From Plectonema radiosum NIES-515 (GTDB lineage Bacteria > Cyanobacteriota > Cyanobacteriia > Cyanobacteriales > Nostocaceae): DNA of 34,967 bases. A program made the position numbers and the translations under genes. Under the pieces are notes generated by a model, which worked only from the letters and a program-made list of their open reading frames with translations, ran no database searches and was not told where the DNA came from. Below, one piece after another: positions 17,353 to 25,921 of the stretch (position 1 is the first letter of the stretch; every line of letters starts with the position of its first letter). The stretch is taken from contig NZ_JAOWRF010000135.1 in assembly GCF_025753815.1 (NCBI RefSeq), positions 1-34,967 of the forward strand, in the 5' to 3' direction.

Positions 17353-18390
17353 CTATTTCACATTGCTGTTCACAGTATTAATCACTTGACCTGCTACACC
17401 ACTAGGAATCCGGGTGTAGTTGAGGTCATCGTTGATATCTTGACCTTTTGTCAGAATCCACTGAACCAAGCTTTTAACAGCTTTCGATTTAGCTGGGTCT
17501 TTGTAGCTCTTGTAAATCATAATCCAAGTCATTCCCACGATGGGATAACCTTGTCCTGGATCTGATACAAAAACGCGGTAATTGCTAGGAAACTGTGCAG
17601 TTGACAAAGCTGCATTTGCAGTCTCTAAAGAAGGAGCAACATATTGTCCCGCTTTGTTTTGCACTTCTGCTGATTTCAAGTTGGCTGATTTAGCAAATTG
17701 ATATTCAACATAACCAATAGAACCGGGAGTACGAGCAACTAGTGCAGCTACACCTGGGTTTCCTTTACCTTTGAGGCTATTTGTCAACCATTTTGGCGAT
17801 TTGCTTACACCAATTCTACCTTTAAAATAAGGACTGATAGCACTCAAATGGTCTGTGAAAATGAAGGTTGTACCGCTACCATCGGCACGAACAACAGTTT
17901 TAATTGGTTGATTTGGCAGATTAACTCCTGGGTTATCAGCTTTGATTTTTGGGTCGTTCCAGTTAGTAATTTGACCAGAGAAAATTGCTGGAAGTGTAGC
18001 ACGAGACAATTTCAGGTTACTGACACCAGGAGCGTTGTAAACAACGGAAACTGCACCACCTGCGGTAGGTACTAAAATCACACCCTGCTTGACTTTAGCT
18101 ATTTCCGCATCGGTCATTGCGGCATCGCTTGCACCAAAGTCAACTGTGCCGGCAATTGTTTGGTTGATACCACCACCACTACCAATTGCTTGATAGTTAA
18201 TTTTTAAGTCTGGGATGGTTTTTGTCACTTCACGGGCATATTTTTCATAAAGCGGTGCTGGAAAAGTTGCTCCCGCACCATTTAAAGTTACCGCAGAGGC
18301 GATCGCTGTAAAAATTGGACTAAACGCAACAGATGCTGTTAATACTGAACCAGTAACAGCACGATTCAATCCACTGATAGAAAAAATCAT
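17353..18390 (-). CDS. pstS: Phosphate-binding protein PstS
   Basis: 345 residues. The N-terminal 25-30 residues are a signal peptide-like hydrophobic stretch. The mature part begins VTLNGAGATFPAPLYEKYA, the canonical PstS start, and contains QAIGSGGGINQTIAGTVDFGASDA and VVRADGSGTTFIFTDHLS, the phosphate-binding loops. It captures periplasmic phosphate for PstCAB. The start at 18390 is preferred over 18441 because GAGG lies 8 bases upstream and the signal peptide then begins at once. First gene of pstSCAB, with a four-repeat Pho box upstream. Confidence 0.95.
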   Translation of the reverse strand: MIFSISGLNRAVTGSVLTASVAFSPIFTAIASAVTLNGAGATFPAPLYEKYAREVTKTIPDLKINYQAIGSGGGINQTIAGTVDFGASDAAMTDAEIAKVKQGVILVPTAGGAVSVVYNAPGVSNLKLSRATLPAIFSGQITNWNDPKIKADNPGVNLPNQPIKTVVRADGSGTTFIFTDHLSAISPYFKGRIGVSKSPKWLTNSLKGKGNPGVAALVARTPGSIGYVEYQFAKSANLKSAEVQNKAGQYVAPSLETANAALSTAQFPSNYRVFVSDPGQGYPIVGMTWIMIYKSYKDPAKSKAVKSLVQWILTKGQDINDDLNYTRIPSGVAGQVINTVNSNVK

Positions 18391-18466
18391 ATTACCTCGT
18401 ATTCCGGAAATGGCTTTGTTTAACTTACAACCAAAAATCAAACTACATTCTTTAGACTGATCAATA

Positions 18467-18507
18467 CTTTAACCAGGGTTTAAATATTGATTAAGGAATC
18501 GTTAACT
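18467..18507 (-). promoter_or_regulatory. Pho box of the pst operon (four 11-bp repeats)
   Basis: TTAA occurs at 18469, 18480, 18491 and 18502, exactly 11 bp apart. In the gene's direction the octamers read GTTAACGA, CTTAATCA, TTTAAACC, GTTAAAGT, similar to the CTTAACCT octamers with 3-bp spacers known for cyanobacterial PhoB/SphR. The nearest repeat is about 79 bp upstream of the pstS ATG. Phosphate-starvation induction of the operon is expected. Confidence 0.75.
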
Positions 18508-18650
18508 TTGGTTTTTTGTATCAATATACTGATTAATTGTTATCCATAATACAAGTTTTTGATTATACTTTTTTCAGATAAAAAGTGAAATATATTTTCG
18601 TCTGACATTTAAATATTGAAATTATAAAAAAATAGGCGAGAAAAATTCAA

Positions 18651-18768
18651 TGTATACAGCAGGTTGCGTTTTTATTGAATACACGTAGAGACGTTACGAA
18701 AGGAACGTCTCTACACGGTTTTGGGTTTTATGCATGTACCTCCGAAACCTGAAATATGCTGTATAAAC
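18651..18768. repeat. Nested palindromic element (inverse orientation)
   Basis: Outer arms TATACAGCA (18653-18661) and TGCTGTATA (18757-18765). The core 18685-18714 has perfect 11-bp arms GTAGAGACGTT/AACGTCTCTAC around ACGAAAGG. The linker GGTTTTGGGTTTT right of the core is the complement of the ACCCAAAACC linker in the other copies, so this one is reversed. Confidence 0.75.
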
Positions 18769-19014
18769 AAATGTAAAATTAACGTAGGGGAAGCAAAAAG
18801 CGGTTGCCTGTACCGTCCCGCTTTATCGCTGTTGTGTTAGACCAGAGTACGGCACCTTGGATTATCGATGGTGGGTTAGCGCCGAGAGTACGGCACTCTG
18901 CAATTTAAATTTCTTAACATAGTTGGAAATATTCCGGCATACTTACTTAGTGAGCTAATTGAAGTCTAGGCAAGGAATTATGACGGCTAAAAATAACACC
19001 GCGTCGCATTTCCA

Positions 19015-19073
19015 CCCCGACATAAATGACGTTCAAGGTCAGCCGAATCCGGCTTGACTCTTGAATTTCGGGG
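19015..19073. other. Strong potential stem-loop upstream of the isi operon
   Basis: CCCCGA (19015-19020) pairs with TCGGGG (19068-19073). TTCAAG (19032-19037) pairs with CTTGAA (19060-19065). GTCAGCCG (19038-19045) pairs with CGGCTTGAC (19050-19058) with one bulge, closing an AATC loop. It could be a structured RNA or another palindromic repeat; the TTCAAGGTCAAGCCG arm recurs at about 19107-19121. Confidence 0.5.
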
Positions 19074-19234
19074 CTACCATGCGATCGCGTTGCTCTGGTA
19101 TACAGTTCAAGGTCAAGCCGTAGAGAGCGGAAATTTCCCAGCCTCGGCTAAGTCGTCACTTGTCATCTTCCTCAAAAGATTTAATGACATTTTATTGCAT
19201 TAACTTAAATTTTCGTGTAAGCTCATTTCTAAAG

Positions 19235-19257
19235 TTGTTGAATAAAATTATCAACAA
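19235..19257 (+). promoter_or_regulatory. Inverted repeat just upstream of the isiA-family start
   Basis: TTGTTGA (19235-19241) and TCAACAA (19251-19257) flank ATAAAATTA, 13 bp before the ATG. It is A/T-rich and about 23 bp long, so it could be a Fur operator, as expected for isi genes, or a stem over the leader. The match to the Fur consensus is only loose. Confidence 0.35.
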
Positions 19258-19270
19258 ATAATAGGTAAAA

Positions 19271-20329
19271 ATGACAATTTCTACAAGTCCGCTGTCGGTG
19301 GAGCAAGACCTTACCGACTCGCCTTGGTGGGCTGGTAACGCCAGACTCACTAGCTTATCGGGAAAACTACTGGGCGCTCACGTTGCTCATTCTGGTCTGA
19401 TTGTTTTCTGGGCAGGAGCTATGACTTTATTTGAGCTAGCCCATTTTAATCCAGCAAAACCCATGTACGAGCAAGGCTTAATTTTGCTACCTCACCTTGC
19501 AACTCAGGGTTGGGGTGTAGGCGCAGGTGGTGCAGTTGTGGATACTTATCCCTATTTCGTCATTGGAGCTTTGCATCTGATTTCCTCAGCCTTTCTGGGC
19601 TTTGGAGGAATCTTTCATTCCCTGCGCGGTCCGGAAAAATTGGAGGGCAAAGTTCCTTTCTTTGGCTACGACTGGTCAGATACGGGCAAAATGACCACAA
19701 TCCTTGGTATTCATCTAGTTTTACTAGGTTGTGGTGCATTCTTGTTAGTCGCCAAAGCAATGTACTTTGGTGGTTTGTATGACCCAAACATTGAGAATGT
19801 GCGGGTAATTACAAATCCGACACTAAACCCAGCTGTCATCTTTGGCTATCTATTTGGCGCAATTAGTAAATTCTGGATTGCTGGGGTTGACAACCTAGAA
19901 GATGTGGTTGGCGGTCACATTTGGGTTGGTTTGATGTTAATTTTCGGTGGACTTTTCCACATTGTCACCAAACCCTTTACTTGGACGCATCCACTATTTG
20001 TTTGGTCTGGAGAAGCTTATCTTTCCTACAGTTTGGGCGCTTTGGCACTGATGGGCTTTATCGCAACTCTCTTCGTATCGGTAAATACCACTGTTTATCC
20101 CGAAGTTTTTTATGGTCCAGGGCTTGTGGTTAGGCAGAATATCGTGCCGTACTTTTCATCAGTTGACCCTGATTTGGTAACTTCCCGGACTTGGTTAGCC
20201 AATGCTCACTTCTGGCTAGCCTTCTTCTTTCTCCAAGGTCATATCTGGCACGCTTTACGGGCGCGTGGGTTCGATTTTCGCAAAGGTAGGGTGAGTCGGG
20301 AAGCAGTTATTCCCCAACCGATTAGCTGA
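19271..20329 (+). CDS. isiA: IsiA-family iron-stress chlorophyll-binding protein (CP43')
   Basis: 352 residues with six membrane segments and the PSII CP43/IsiA/Pcb pattern: [31 protein letters not shown] near the start, [53 protein letters not shown] and a final [24 protein letters not shown]. It lacks the large lumenal loop of true CP43, so it is an accessory antenna, normally forming rings around PSI under iron limitation. First gene of an isi cluster, 83 bp before an isiA-psaL fusion. Which IsiA paralogue it is cannot be settled; its N-terminus differs from the canonical IsiA I know. ATG at 19271 with a weak AGG upstream. Confidence 0.88.
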   Translation: MTISTSPLSVEQDLTDSPWWAGNARLTSLSGKLLGAHVAHSGLIVFWAGAMTLFELAHFNPAKPMYEQGLILLPHLATQGWGVGAGGAVVDTYPYFVIGALHLISSAFLGFGGIFHSLRGPEKLEGKVPFFGYDWSDTGKMTTILGIHLVLLGCGAFLLVAKAMYFGGLYDPNIENVRVITNPTLNPAVIFGYLFGAISKFWIAGVDNLEDVVGGHIWVGLMLIFGGLFHIVTKPFTWTHPLFVWSGEAYLSYSLGALALMGFIATLFVSVNTTVYPEVFYGPGLVVRQNIVPYFSSVDPDLVTSRTWLANAHFWLAFFFLQGHIWHALRARGFDFRKGRVSREAVIPQPIS

Positions 20330-20340
20330 ACTCAAATTAA

Positions 20341-20355
20341 TGCTAATAATTAGCA
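20341..20355. repeat. Short palindrome between the two IsiA-type genes
   Basis: TGCTAAT-A-ATTAGCA in the 83-bp gap, 11 bp after the first stop codon. The second gene has its own AAGGAG about 9 bases before its ATG. Confidence 0.6.
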
Positions 20356-20412
20356 AATGTCCAGAAAGATAATTCCGGAAAAATTGCCAAAAATTCTCAA
20401 GGAGTTTCCTAA

Positions 20413-21936
20413 ATGACAGCAGTAATTGAAGATAGCCCCTACAAGCAACAAATACCTGATGTTGGCTGGTGGGCTGGTAACTTTCGTCTCACCAATCTAT
20501 CGGGCAAATTATTAGGCGCTCATGTTGCCCATTCTGCATTGATTTTGTTATGGGCTGGGGGGATGACGCTGTTTGAGTTGTCACGTTTTAATCCTACTCA
20601 GCCAATGTATGAGCAAGGATTAATTCTGCTGCCTCATCTAGCGACTCTTGGTTTTGGTGTTGGTGCTGGTGGGCAAGTGATTAGCACCTATCCCTACTTC
20701 GTAATCAGCGTCTTGCATCTTATCTCTTCAGTTATTTTGGCAGCCGGTGGTATTTACCATTCTCTGCTAGGACCAGAGGTGTTAGAAGACAATCCTACTT
20801 GGGCTGGCTTTTTTGGCTACGACTGGAAAGACAAGGACAAGATGACAACAATCCTAGGCATTCACCTAACGCTTTTAGGTTTGGGTGCTTTGGCTTTGGT
20901 TGCCAAAGCGATGTTTTGGGGTGGACTGTTTGACCCTTGGCTAGCTGGTGGTGGAAATGTAAGGGTAATCAATCATCCTACCCTCAACCCATTCCGCATC
21001 TTTGGCTATCTGTTTGGGGCTTGGGGACCAGAGGGAATGGCAGCTGTTGATAACTTAGAAGATGTTGTCGGCGGTCATATCTGGGTTGGTTTGATGTTAA
21101 TTGGCGGTGGCATTTTCCACATTTTGACTAAGCCTATGAAGTGGGCACGCCGAATTTTGATTTATTCAGGAGAAGCGTATTTGTCTTACAGCATTGGTGC
21201 TGTAGCATACATGGGCTTTTTGGCGGCATACTTTGCGTCGGTCAATAACACCGTCTATCCTGAAGTTTTCTATGGTTCGGTTAAAGCTATAGAAACTTCT
21301 GCTGGTGTAGTTTCCAGCCGTGGTTGGTTGGTAACTTTCCATTTTGTTTTAGCGCTCATATTCCTGTTAGGTCACATTTGGCACGCCCTCCGCGCCCGTG
21401 CAATTGAAGCCGGATTTGATTTCAAAAATGGTGACATGGTTCAAGCACCACGGGTGAATCGCCAAACGGGTAATCTCGCAACCGTAGTCAGCTCTTCTGA
21501 TTTGACGCTGAAGTTTCTCAAATACTTACCAATTTACCGTCCAGGTATTTCTCCTCTCTCACGGGGATTGGAAATTGGTATGGCTCATGGTTACTGGTTG
21601 GTTGGTCCGTTTGCCACATTTGGTTCATTAGGTTTATTACGCAATAGTAATGCAGCTAGCTTAGTTGGTTTACTAGCCGCAGGCAGTTTGATTCTGATTC
21701 TGACAATTGGTTTTTCGATTTATGGCACTACCACTTTTGAAAGACAGCAAGAAATGTATCCACGACCAGCAACAGTTGCAACAGTTCCCCGTGTGCCAGA
21801 GAGTGTCAATTCTACTGAAAGATGGAGTGAATTTACTGAGGGGTTTTTAATCGGTGGGATTGGTGGAGCAATCTTCGCTTATCTGCTGTTGAGTGGTCTT
21901 GATGTGTTTAGTGCGATCGCTATTAACTCGCTTTAG
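20413..21936 (+). CDS. IsiA-PsaL fusion protein
   Basis: 507 residues. Residues 1-345 are a second six-helix CP43'/IsiA domain ([70 protein letters not shown]). After a linker (about 350-370), residues 375-507 are PsaL-like: [31 protein letters not shown], then two further hydrophobic segments. PsaL normally joins PSI monomers into trimers or tetramers. A fused antenna would dock by replacing PsaL in the PSI core and could carry its own chlorophylls. Such fusions are known in some filamentous cyanobacteria. Strong RBS (AAGGAG) before the ATG at 20413. Cotranscription with isiA and isiB is likely. Confidence 0.9.
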   Translation: MTAVIEDSPYKQQIPDVGWWAGNFRLTNLSGKLLGAHVAHSALILLWAGGMTLFELSRFNPTQPMYEQGLILLPHLATLGFGVGAGGQVISTYPYFVISVLHLISSVILAAGGIYHSLLGPEVLEDNPTWAGFFGYDWKDKDKMTTILGIHLTLLGLGALALVAKAMFWGGLFDPWLAGGGNVRVINHPTLNPFRIFGYLFGAWGPEGMAAVDNLEDVVGGHIWVGLMLIGGGIFHILTKPMKWARRILIYSGEAYLSYSIGAVAYMGFLAAYFASVNNTVYPEVFYGSVKAIETSAGVVSSRGWLVTFHFVLALIFLLGHIWHALRARAIEAGFDFKNGDMVQAPRVNRQTGNLATVVSSSDLTLKFLKYLPIYRPGISPLSRGLEIGMAHGYWLVGPFATFGSLGLLRNSNAASLVGLLAAGSLILILTIGFSIYGTTTFERQQEMYPRPATVATVPRVPESVNSTERWSEFTEGFLIGGIGGAIFAYLLLSGLDVFSAIAINSL

Positions 21937-21940
21937 TCAT

Positions 21941-21991
21941 GTAGAGACTTAGTATGCAGTCAAGTAGAGACGTAGTATGTTACGTCTCTAC
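21941..21991. repeat. GTAGAGAC palindrome and partial copy between isiA-psaL and isiB
   Basis: The core 21964-21991 has perfect 11-bp arms GTAGAGACGTA/TACGTCTCTAC around GTATGT. A degenerate left half (GTAGAGACTTAGTATG) precedes it at 21941. It begins about 5 bp after the fusion-gene stop and creates a false upstream extension of the isiB frame. Confidence 0.85.
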
Positions 21992-22025
21992 AAAATTTAA
22001 TGAACACATTGAATCGGAGAAAATT

Positions 22026-22538
22026 ATGTCACAAATTGGTCTATTTTTCGGAACTACAACAGGTAAAACTGAGTCTGTAGCCGAGACAATTCAGAAAGAA
22101 TTTGGTGGTGATGATGTAGTGACATTGCATAATATTGTAGACGTAGAAGATAGTGAGTTGACAAACTATCAATATCTAATTATTGGCTGTCCGACTTGGG
22201 ATGTTGGCGAACTGCAAAGCGATTGGGAAGGCTATTTTACCGAGCTAGATGATATTGATTTCAGTGGTAAAAAGGTTGCATATTTTGGAACAGGCGACCA
22301 AAGGGGTTATCCTGAAAACTTTCAGGATGCAATGGGCATTTTGTCAGATAAAATTACCGAACGCGGCGGTATTACAGTTGGATATTGGTCTACAGATGGC
22401 TATGACTTCAATGAATCGAAAGCATTGATCAACGGTAAATTTGTAGGTTTGGCTATTGATGAAGATAACCAATCTAACTTGACTGACAAACGTATCAAAG
22501 CCTGGGTGGTTGAACTTAAAAAAGAGTTTGGTATATAG
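22026..22538 (+). CDS. isiB: Flavodoxin
   Basis: 170 residues. FMN phosphate loop FGTTTGKTESVAE (about 8-20), the W-containing 50s loop GCPTWDVGELQSDW (about 52-66) and the 90s loop FGTGDQRGYPENFQ (about 87-101), with the extra strand of long-chain flavodoxins. It replaces ferredoxin in PSI electron transfer when iron is short. The start is set at 22026 by GGAG 8 bases upstream; the frame is open from 21954 but that part is a dispersed repeat. Third gene of the isi cluster, 89 bp after the fusion gene. Confidence 0.96.
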   Translation: MSQIGLFFGTTTGKTESVAETIQKEFGGDDVVTLHNIVDVEDSELTNYQYLIIGCPTWDVGELQSDWEGYFTELDDIDFSGKKVAYFGTGDQRGYPENFQDAMGILSDKITERGGITVGYWSTDGYDFNESKALINGKFVGLAIDEDNQSNLTDKRIKAWVVELKKEFGI

Positions 22539-22555
22539 CCTAAATAATAGCTAAA

Positions 22556-22594
22556 GTTAATAGCTAACTTCGTTTCTTGCTGTTAGCTATTAAC
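22556..22594 (+). other. 13-bp perfect stem-loop between isiB and isiC
   Basis: GTTAATAGCTAAC (22556-22568) pairs perfectly with GTTAGCTATTAAC (22582-22594) across a 13-base loop. No U-run follows, so it is more likely a processing or stabilising element or a leaky attenuator than a full terminator. It starts 18 bp after the isiB stop. Confidence 0.7.
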
Positions 22595-22641
22595 AGGATT
22601 AACGATAATTTTACAACTCTAAATACTTGCGGTTTAAATTA

Positions 22642-23385
22642 ATGTCTAAACAGCCAGATGTCATTTGGTTGAATACAAGCCCTAGTTTGTTATGCTTTGC
22701 TAAACCGCTATTGCGTGAACTGTCACGTTATGTAACTATTGCCCGGTGGGAATATAGTCAAACTCAGGATGAAGCTAGTTCCTTAGATGTTGCGGTACAG
22801 CTGCTGCATAGTTATCTCGAATCAAGCAATCAACCTGTGCATCTGATTGGTCACAGTACCGGAGGATTACTAGGGCTACTATATACGCGTCGATATCCAG
22901 AAAAAGTTAAATCTTTAACTTTATTAGGTGTCGGTGCTGATGCAGCCCTTGACTGGCAAGCTCATTACTATACCCATCTTCCTTTCTTGAGTCAGCAAAA
23001 GATTCTCACTGCGATGGTGTACAACCTGTTTGGCTATCAGAATGAACACACCGTCAAGCGTCTAGAGAGTATTTTAGAGCAAGATAAGAATTGCTCGCTC
23101 TCACCTCACTCCCTGTTTAAACGGTTAAGTGTGCCTCCCTGTCCAGTCCCTGTGCCCTTAATGGTTTGTGGTAGCACTGACGATATCATTGTAGAACGCG
23201 ATGCCCTGCAAGGATGGCGACCGTTTTTGATGGAGGGCGATCGCTATTGGGAATGTCAAAAAGGAGGGCATTTTTTTCACTTATTCGAGCCGCAGATCGT
23301 AGCAGAACAGATTCTCGACTTCTGGCAATCTCTACGTCAGTTGGATTCAGTTTGTTCCAAATTTGGCTTTTGGCTAACTTCTTGA
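22642..23385 (+). CDS. isiC: Alpha/beta hydrolase (IsiC-like)
   Basis: 247 residues with an alpha/beta-hydrolase fold. Nucleophile elbow GHSTGG (about 77-82, Ser79), an acid in VCGSTDDIIVERDAL (about 182-196) and His in KGGHFFHLFEP (about 215-225). Downstream of isiAB a gene of this kind is named isiC; its substrate is unknown. The ATG at 22642 is preferred to a TTG at 22627. Its 3' end overlaps the convergent exbB-like gene by 49 bp. Confidence 0.75.
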   Translation: MSKQPDVIWLNTSPSLLCFAKPLLRELSRYVTIARWEYSQTQDEASSLDVAVQLLHSYLESSNQPVHLIGHSTGGLLGLLYTRRYPEKVKSLTLLGVGADAALDWQAHYYTHLPFLSQQKILTAMVYNLFGYQNEHTVKRLESILEQDKNCSLSPHSLFKRLSVPPCPVPVPLMVCGSTDDIIVERDALQGWRPFLMEGDRYWECQKGGHFFHLFEPQIVAEQILDFWQSLRQLDSVCSKFGFWLTS

Positions 23386-24032
23386 ATGCTGACGTCAGCT
23401 GTTGAAGATTCATGCCAAAATTGCAGATAAATCAGTTCGAGTTCGCTACCCACTTGAGAAAAATAGTCAATTTGGCGCGATCGCACAATTATAAAAATTC
23501 GCAAAAACACCAAAGCCAAAATCGCTACACTCATCCCAGTTACAGACGCAATCAGCGCTTGAGCGATACCACTTGCAACCGCAGACACATTAAGGCTGTT
23601 CACCTGACCACTTCTTAGCTGTTGAAAGGTGGTAGTTAAACCAGCTGATGTACCTAATATACCCAGCAATGGAGCGATCGCCATCACGCTTTCCAGTACC
23701 TTATCACCTTTATACATATCTATACATTCTTTATCAGATGCGGCTTTGATTGCCAGGTGAAAGATTTCCGGAGAAGATTTCCGCAGTCTTAGCGGTGCTA
23801 ACAAAAAGCGACCAATTGCTAAACCTTGAGAACGAGAAGCGATGGCTTCAGCCTTTTCTAAGTCTACCCTGGCTGCACTCAACACTTCCTGCACTATCTG
23901 TTTTTCTTGGATAATTAGCTTAAACCAAAACCAACAGCGTTCTACAGCACAGCCAAAGGTAACAACAGATAAAACCAACAGGGGAAACATCACAAAACCA
24001 CCTGCCAGTAAAATGTCATATATTTTGCTCAT
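23337..24032 (-). CDS. exbB: ExbB/TolQ/MotA-family proton channel protein
   Basis: 231 residues with three membrane segments (about 10-30, 113-135, 155-180). The family core is AIAPLLGILGTSAGLTTTFQQL and VASGIAQALIASVTGMSVAILALVFL. With ExbD such proteins use the proton gradient to drive TonB-dependent uptake, often of iron chelates. No exbD or tonB gene is in the window. It converges on the isi operon and overlaps isiC by 49 bp (23337-23385), fitting a role in iron starvation, though the link is inference. TolQ-like function is possible. Confidence 0.82.
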   Translation of the reverse strand: MSKIYDILLAGGFVMFPLLVLSVVTFGCAVERCWFWFKLIIQEKQIVQEVLSAARVDLEKAEAIASRSQGLAIGRFLLAPLRLRKSSPEIFHLAIKAASDKECIDMYKGDKVLESVMAIAPLLGILGTSAGLTTTFQQLRSGQVNSLNVSAVASGIAQALIASVTGMSVAILALVFLRIFIIVRSRQIDYFSQVGSELELIYLQFWHESSTADVSIQEVSQKPNLEQTESN

Positions 24033-24248
24033 ATTTAATTAACTAGGCACTTTGTTGTAAAAATTAATGCAGATTCCGGTTAGGATACCTGAATATTTTG
24101 TTGGCGATCGTTAAAAAATAATAAATTATAGGGCATGGGGCACGCTCGCATTGGGCATTGGTCATGGAAACAACCAACAACTAACAACCAACCACTAACC
24201 AATAACTAATAATATAAGAAAGTGCTTTACATTTATTTACTATAAACA

Positions 24249-25757
24249 ATGGCAAGAGATTTACGGGGATTCATTAAAATTCTAGAAGAAAAAGGACAAT
24301 TAAAGCGGATTTCTGCTTTAGTTGATCCAGATTTAGAAATTGCGGAAATTTCTAATCGAATGCTGCAAAAAGGTGGTCCCGGACTGTTATTTGAGAATGT
24401 CAAAGGTTCACCGTTTGCAGTGGCAGTGAATTTGATGGGGACAGTGGAAAGGATATGCTGGGCAATGAATATGCAGCATCCTCTAGAATTGGAGGATTTG
24501 GGGAAAAAGTTAGCGATGCTGCAACAACCAAAGCCGCCAAAGAAGATTTCCCAAGCGATAGACTTTGGTAAAGTGCTGTTTGATGTCCTCAAAGCGAAAC
24601 CGGGACGCGATTTTTTCCCCGCTTGTCAGCAAGTTGTCATCCAAGGCAATGATTTAGACTTAAATAAGTTACCTTTGATACGTCCCTATCCCGGAGATGC
24701 TGGCAAGATTATCACGCTGGGGCTGGTAATTACAAGGGATTGTGAGACAGGTACGCCTAATGTAGGTGTGTATCGCTTGCAACTGCAATCTCCGAACACG
24801 ATGACCGTTCATTGGTTATCGGTGCGGGGTGGGGCAAGACATTTGCGAAAAGCTGCCGAACGTGGAAAGAAATTAGAAGTAGCGATCGCTCTGGGGGTAG
24901 ATCCTTTAATCATCATGGCAGCTGCCACCCCAATTCCGGTAGACTTATCAGAATGGCTGTTTGCGGGACTTTACGGCGGTTCTGGAGTAAGTTTGGCAAA
25001 GTGTAAAACGGTAGATTTAGAAGTTCCCGCAGATTCAGAATTTGTGCTGGAAGGAACAATTACACCAGGGGAAGTTTTAGCCGATGGTCCTTTTGGCGAT
25101 CATATGGGATATTACGGTGGTGTGGAAGATTCACCGTTGGTTCGCTTTCAATGCATAACACACCGCAAAGATCCGATTTACTTAACAACATTTAGCGGTC
25201 GTCCACCCAAAGAAGAAGCGATGATGGCGATCGCACTCAATCGCATTTACACTCCAATTCTGCGGCAACAAGTCTCAGAAATTGTAGACTTTTTCTTACC
25301 AATGGAAGCGCTATCTTACAAAGCAGCTATTATCTCTATTGATAAAGCATATCCCGGACAAGCGCGACGGGCAGCTTTAGCGTTTTGGAGTGCTTTGCCA
25401 CAATTCACATACACCAAATTTGTGATTGTTGTCGATAAAGATATAAATATTCGCGATCCCCGTCAAGTCGTGTGGGCAATTAGTTCTAAAGTAGATCCGA
25501 CACGAGATGTATTTATTTTACCGAATACACCTTTTGACACTTTAGATTTTGCCAGCGAAAAAATCGGTTTAGGTGGAAGAATGGGAATTGATGCTACTAC
25601 GAAGATTCCCCCAGAAACCGAACATGAATGGGGTGCTCCTTTAGAATCCGATGCAGATATAGCAGCGATGGTAGAAAGACGATGGGCAGAGTATGGTTTA
25701 GCAGATTTGCAATTGGGAGAAGTTGATCCAAATTTGTTCGGGTACGATATGAGGTAG
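24249..25757 (+). CDS. ubiD: UbiD-family decarboxylase
   Basis: 502 residues, full length for UbiD. It starts MARDLRGFIKILEEKGQLKRI. Mid-protein GLVITRDCETGTPNVGVYRLQL and VHWLSVRGGARHL (about 155-198) belong to the prenyl-FMN binding domain. The C-terminal half has EGTITPGEVLADGPFGDHMGYYGG and a final IGLGGRMGIDATTK. It is a prenyl-FMN-dependent decarboxylase; in cyanobacteria the 4-hydroxybenzoate decarboxylation of plastoquinone synthesis is the known role. The flavin prenyltransferase UbiX is not in the window. The gene stands alone on the plus strand, divergent from exbB. A weak hairpin at 25777-25792 follows. Confidence 0.92.
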   Translation: MARDLRGFIKILEEKGQLKRISALVDPDLEIAEISNRMLQKGGPGLLFENVKGSPFAVAVNLMGTVERICWAMNMQHPLELEDLGKKLAMLQQPKPPKKISQAIDFGKVLFDVLKAKPGRDFFPACQQVVIQGNDLDLNKLPLIRPYPGDAGKIITLGLVITRDCETGTPNVGVYRLQLQSPNTMTVHWLSVRGGARHLRKAAERGKKLEVAIALGVDPLIIMAAATPIPVDLSEWLFAGLYGGSGVSLAKCKTVDLEVPADSEFVLEGTITPGEVLADGPFGDHMGYYGGVEDSPLVRFQCITHRKDPIYLTTFSGRPPKEEAMMAIALNRIYTPILRQQVSEIVDFFLPMEALSYKAAIISIDKAYPGQARRAALAFWSALPQFTYTKFVIVVDKDINIRDPRQVVWAISSKVDPTRDVFILPNTPFDTLDFASEKIGLGGRMGIDATTKIPPETEHEWGAPLESDADIAAMVERRWAEYGLADLQLGEVDPNLFGYDMR

Positions 25758-25776
25758 AAATCTCTTTGTTCGTAGT

Positions 25777-25792
25777 GAGCGATTTATCGCTC
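25777..25792 (+). terminator. Weak hairpin after ubiD
   Basis: GAGCGA-TTTA-TCGCTC, 20 bp after the ubiD stop, followed by an A/T-rich stretch with three CTCAATTTATCC-type iterations (25791-25820). There is no clean U-run, so terminator function is uncertain. Confidence 0.4.
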
Positions 25793-25921
25793 AATTTATC
25801 CCTCAATTTATCCCTCAATTACAAAAGCGCGTATCCCTACCAAAACTAATAACACAAAGCATTAGCCTGCGTACCCTGAGGCTGTATTTTTAGAAGTTAA
25901 AGTCCACAAATTGGAGAATAT

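Larger units (their letters stand above)
18391..19270. other. Long intergenic region between divergent pst and isi operons
   Basis: About 880 bp without a convincing protein gene. It holds the pst Pho box (18467-18507), a nested palindromic element (18651-18768), two GAGTACGGCAC direct repeats (about 18844 and 18889), a strongly folded segment (19015-19073), a second copy of its GTTCAAGGTCAAGCCG arm (about 19106-19121) and the isi promoter region. Confidence 0.7.

Noticed and set aside
21954-22025. Upstream extension of flavodoxin
   Set aside because: It encodes the GTAGAGACG palindrome; GGAG before 22026 and the typical MSQIGLFFGT start decide.
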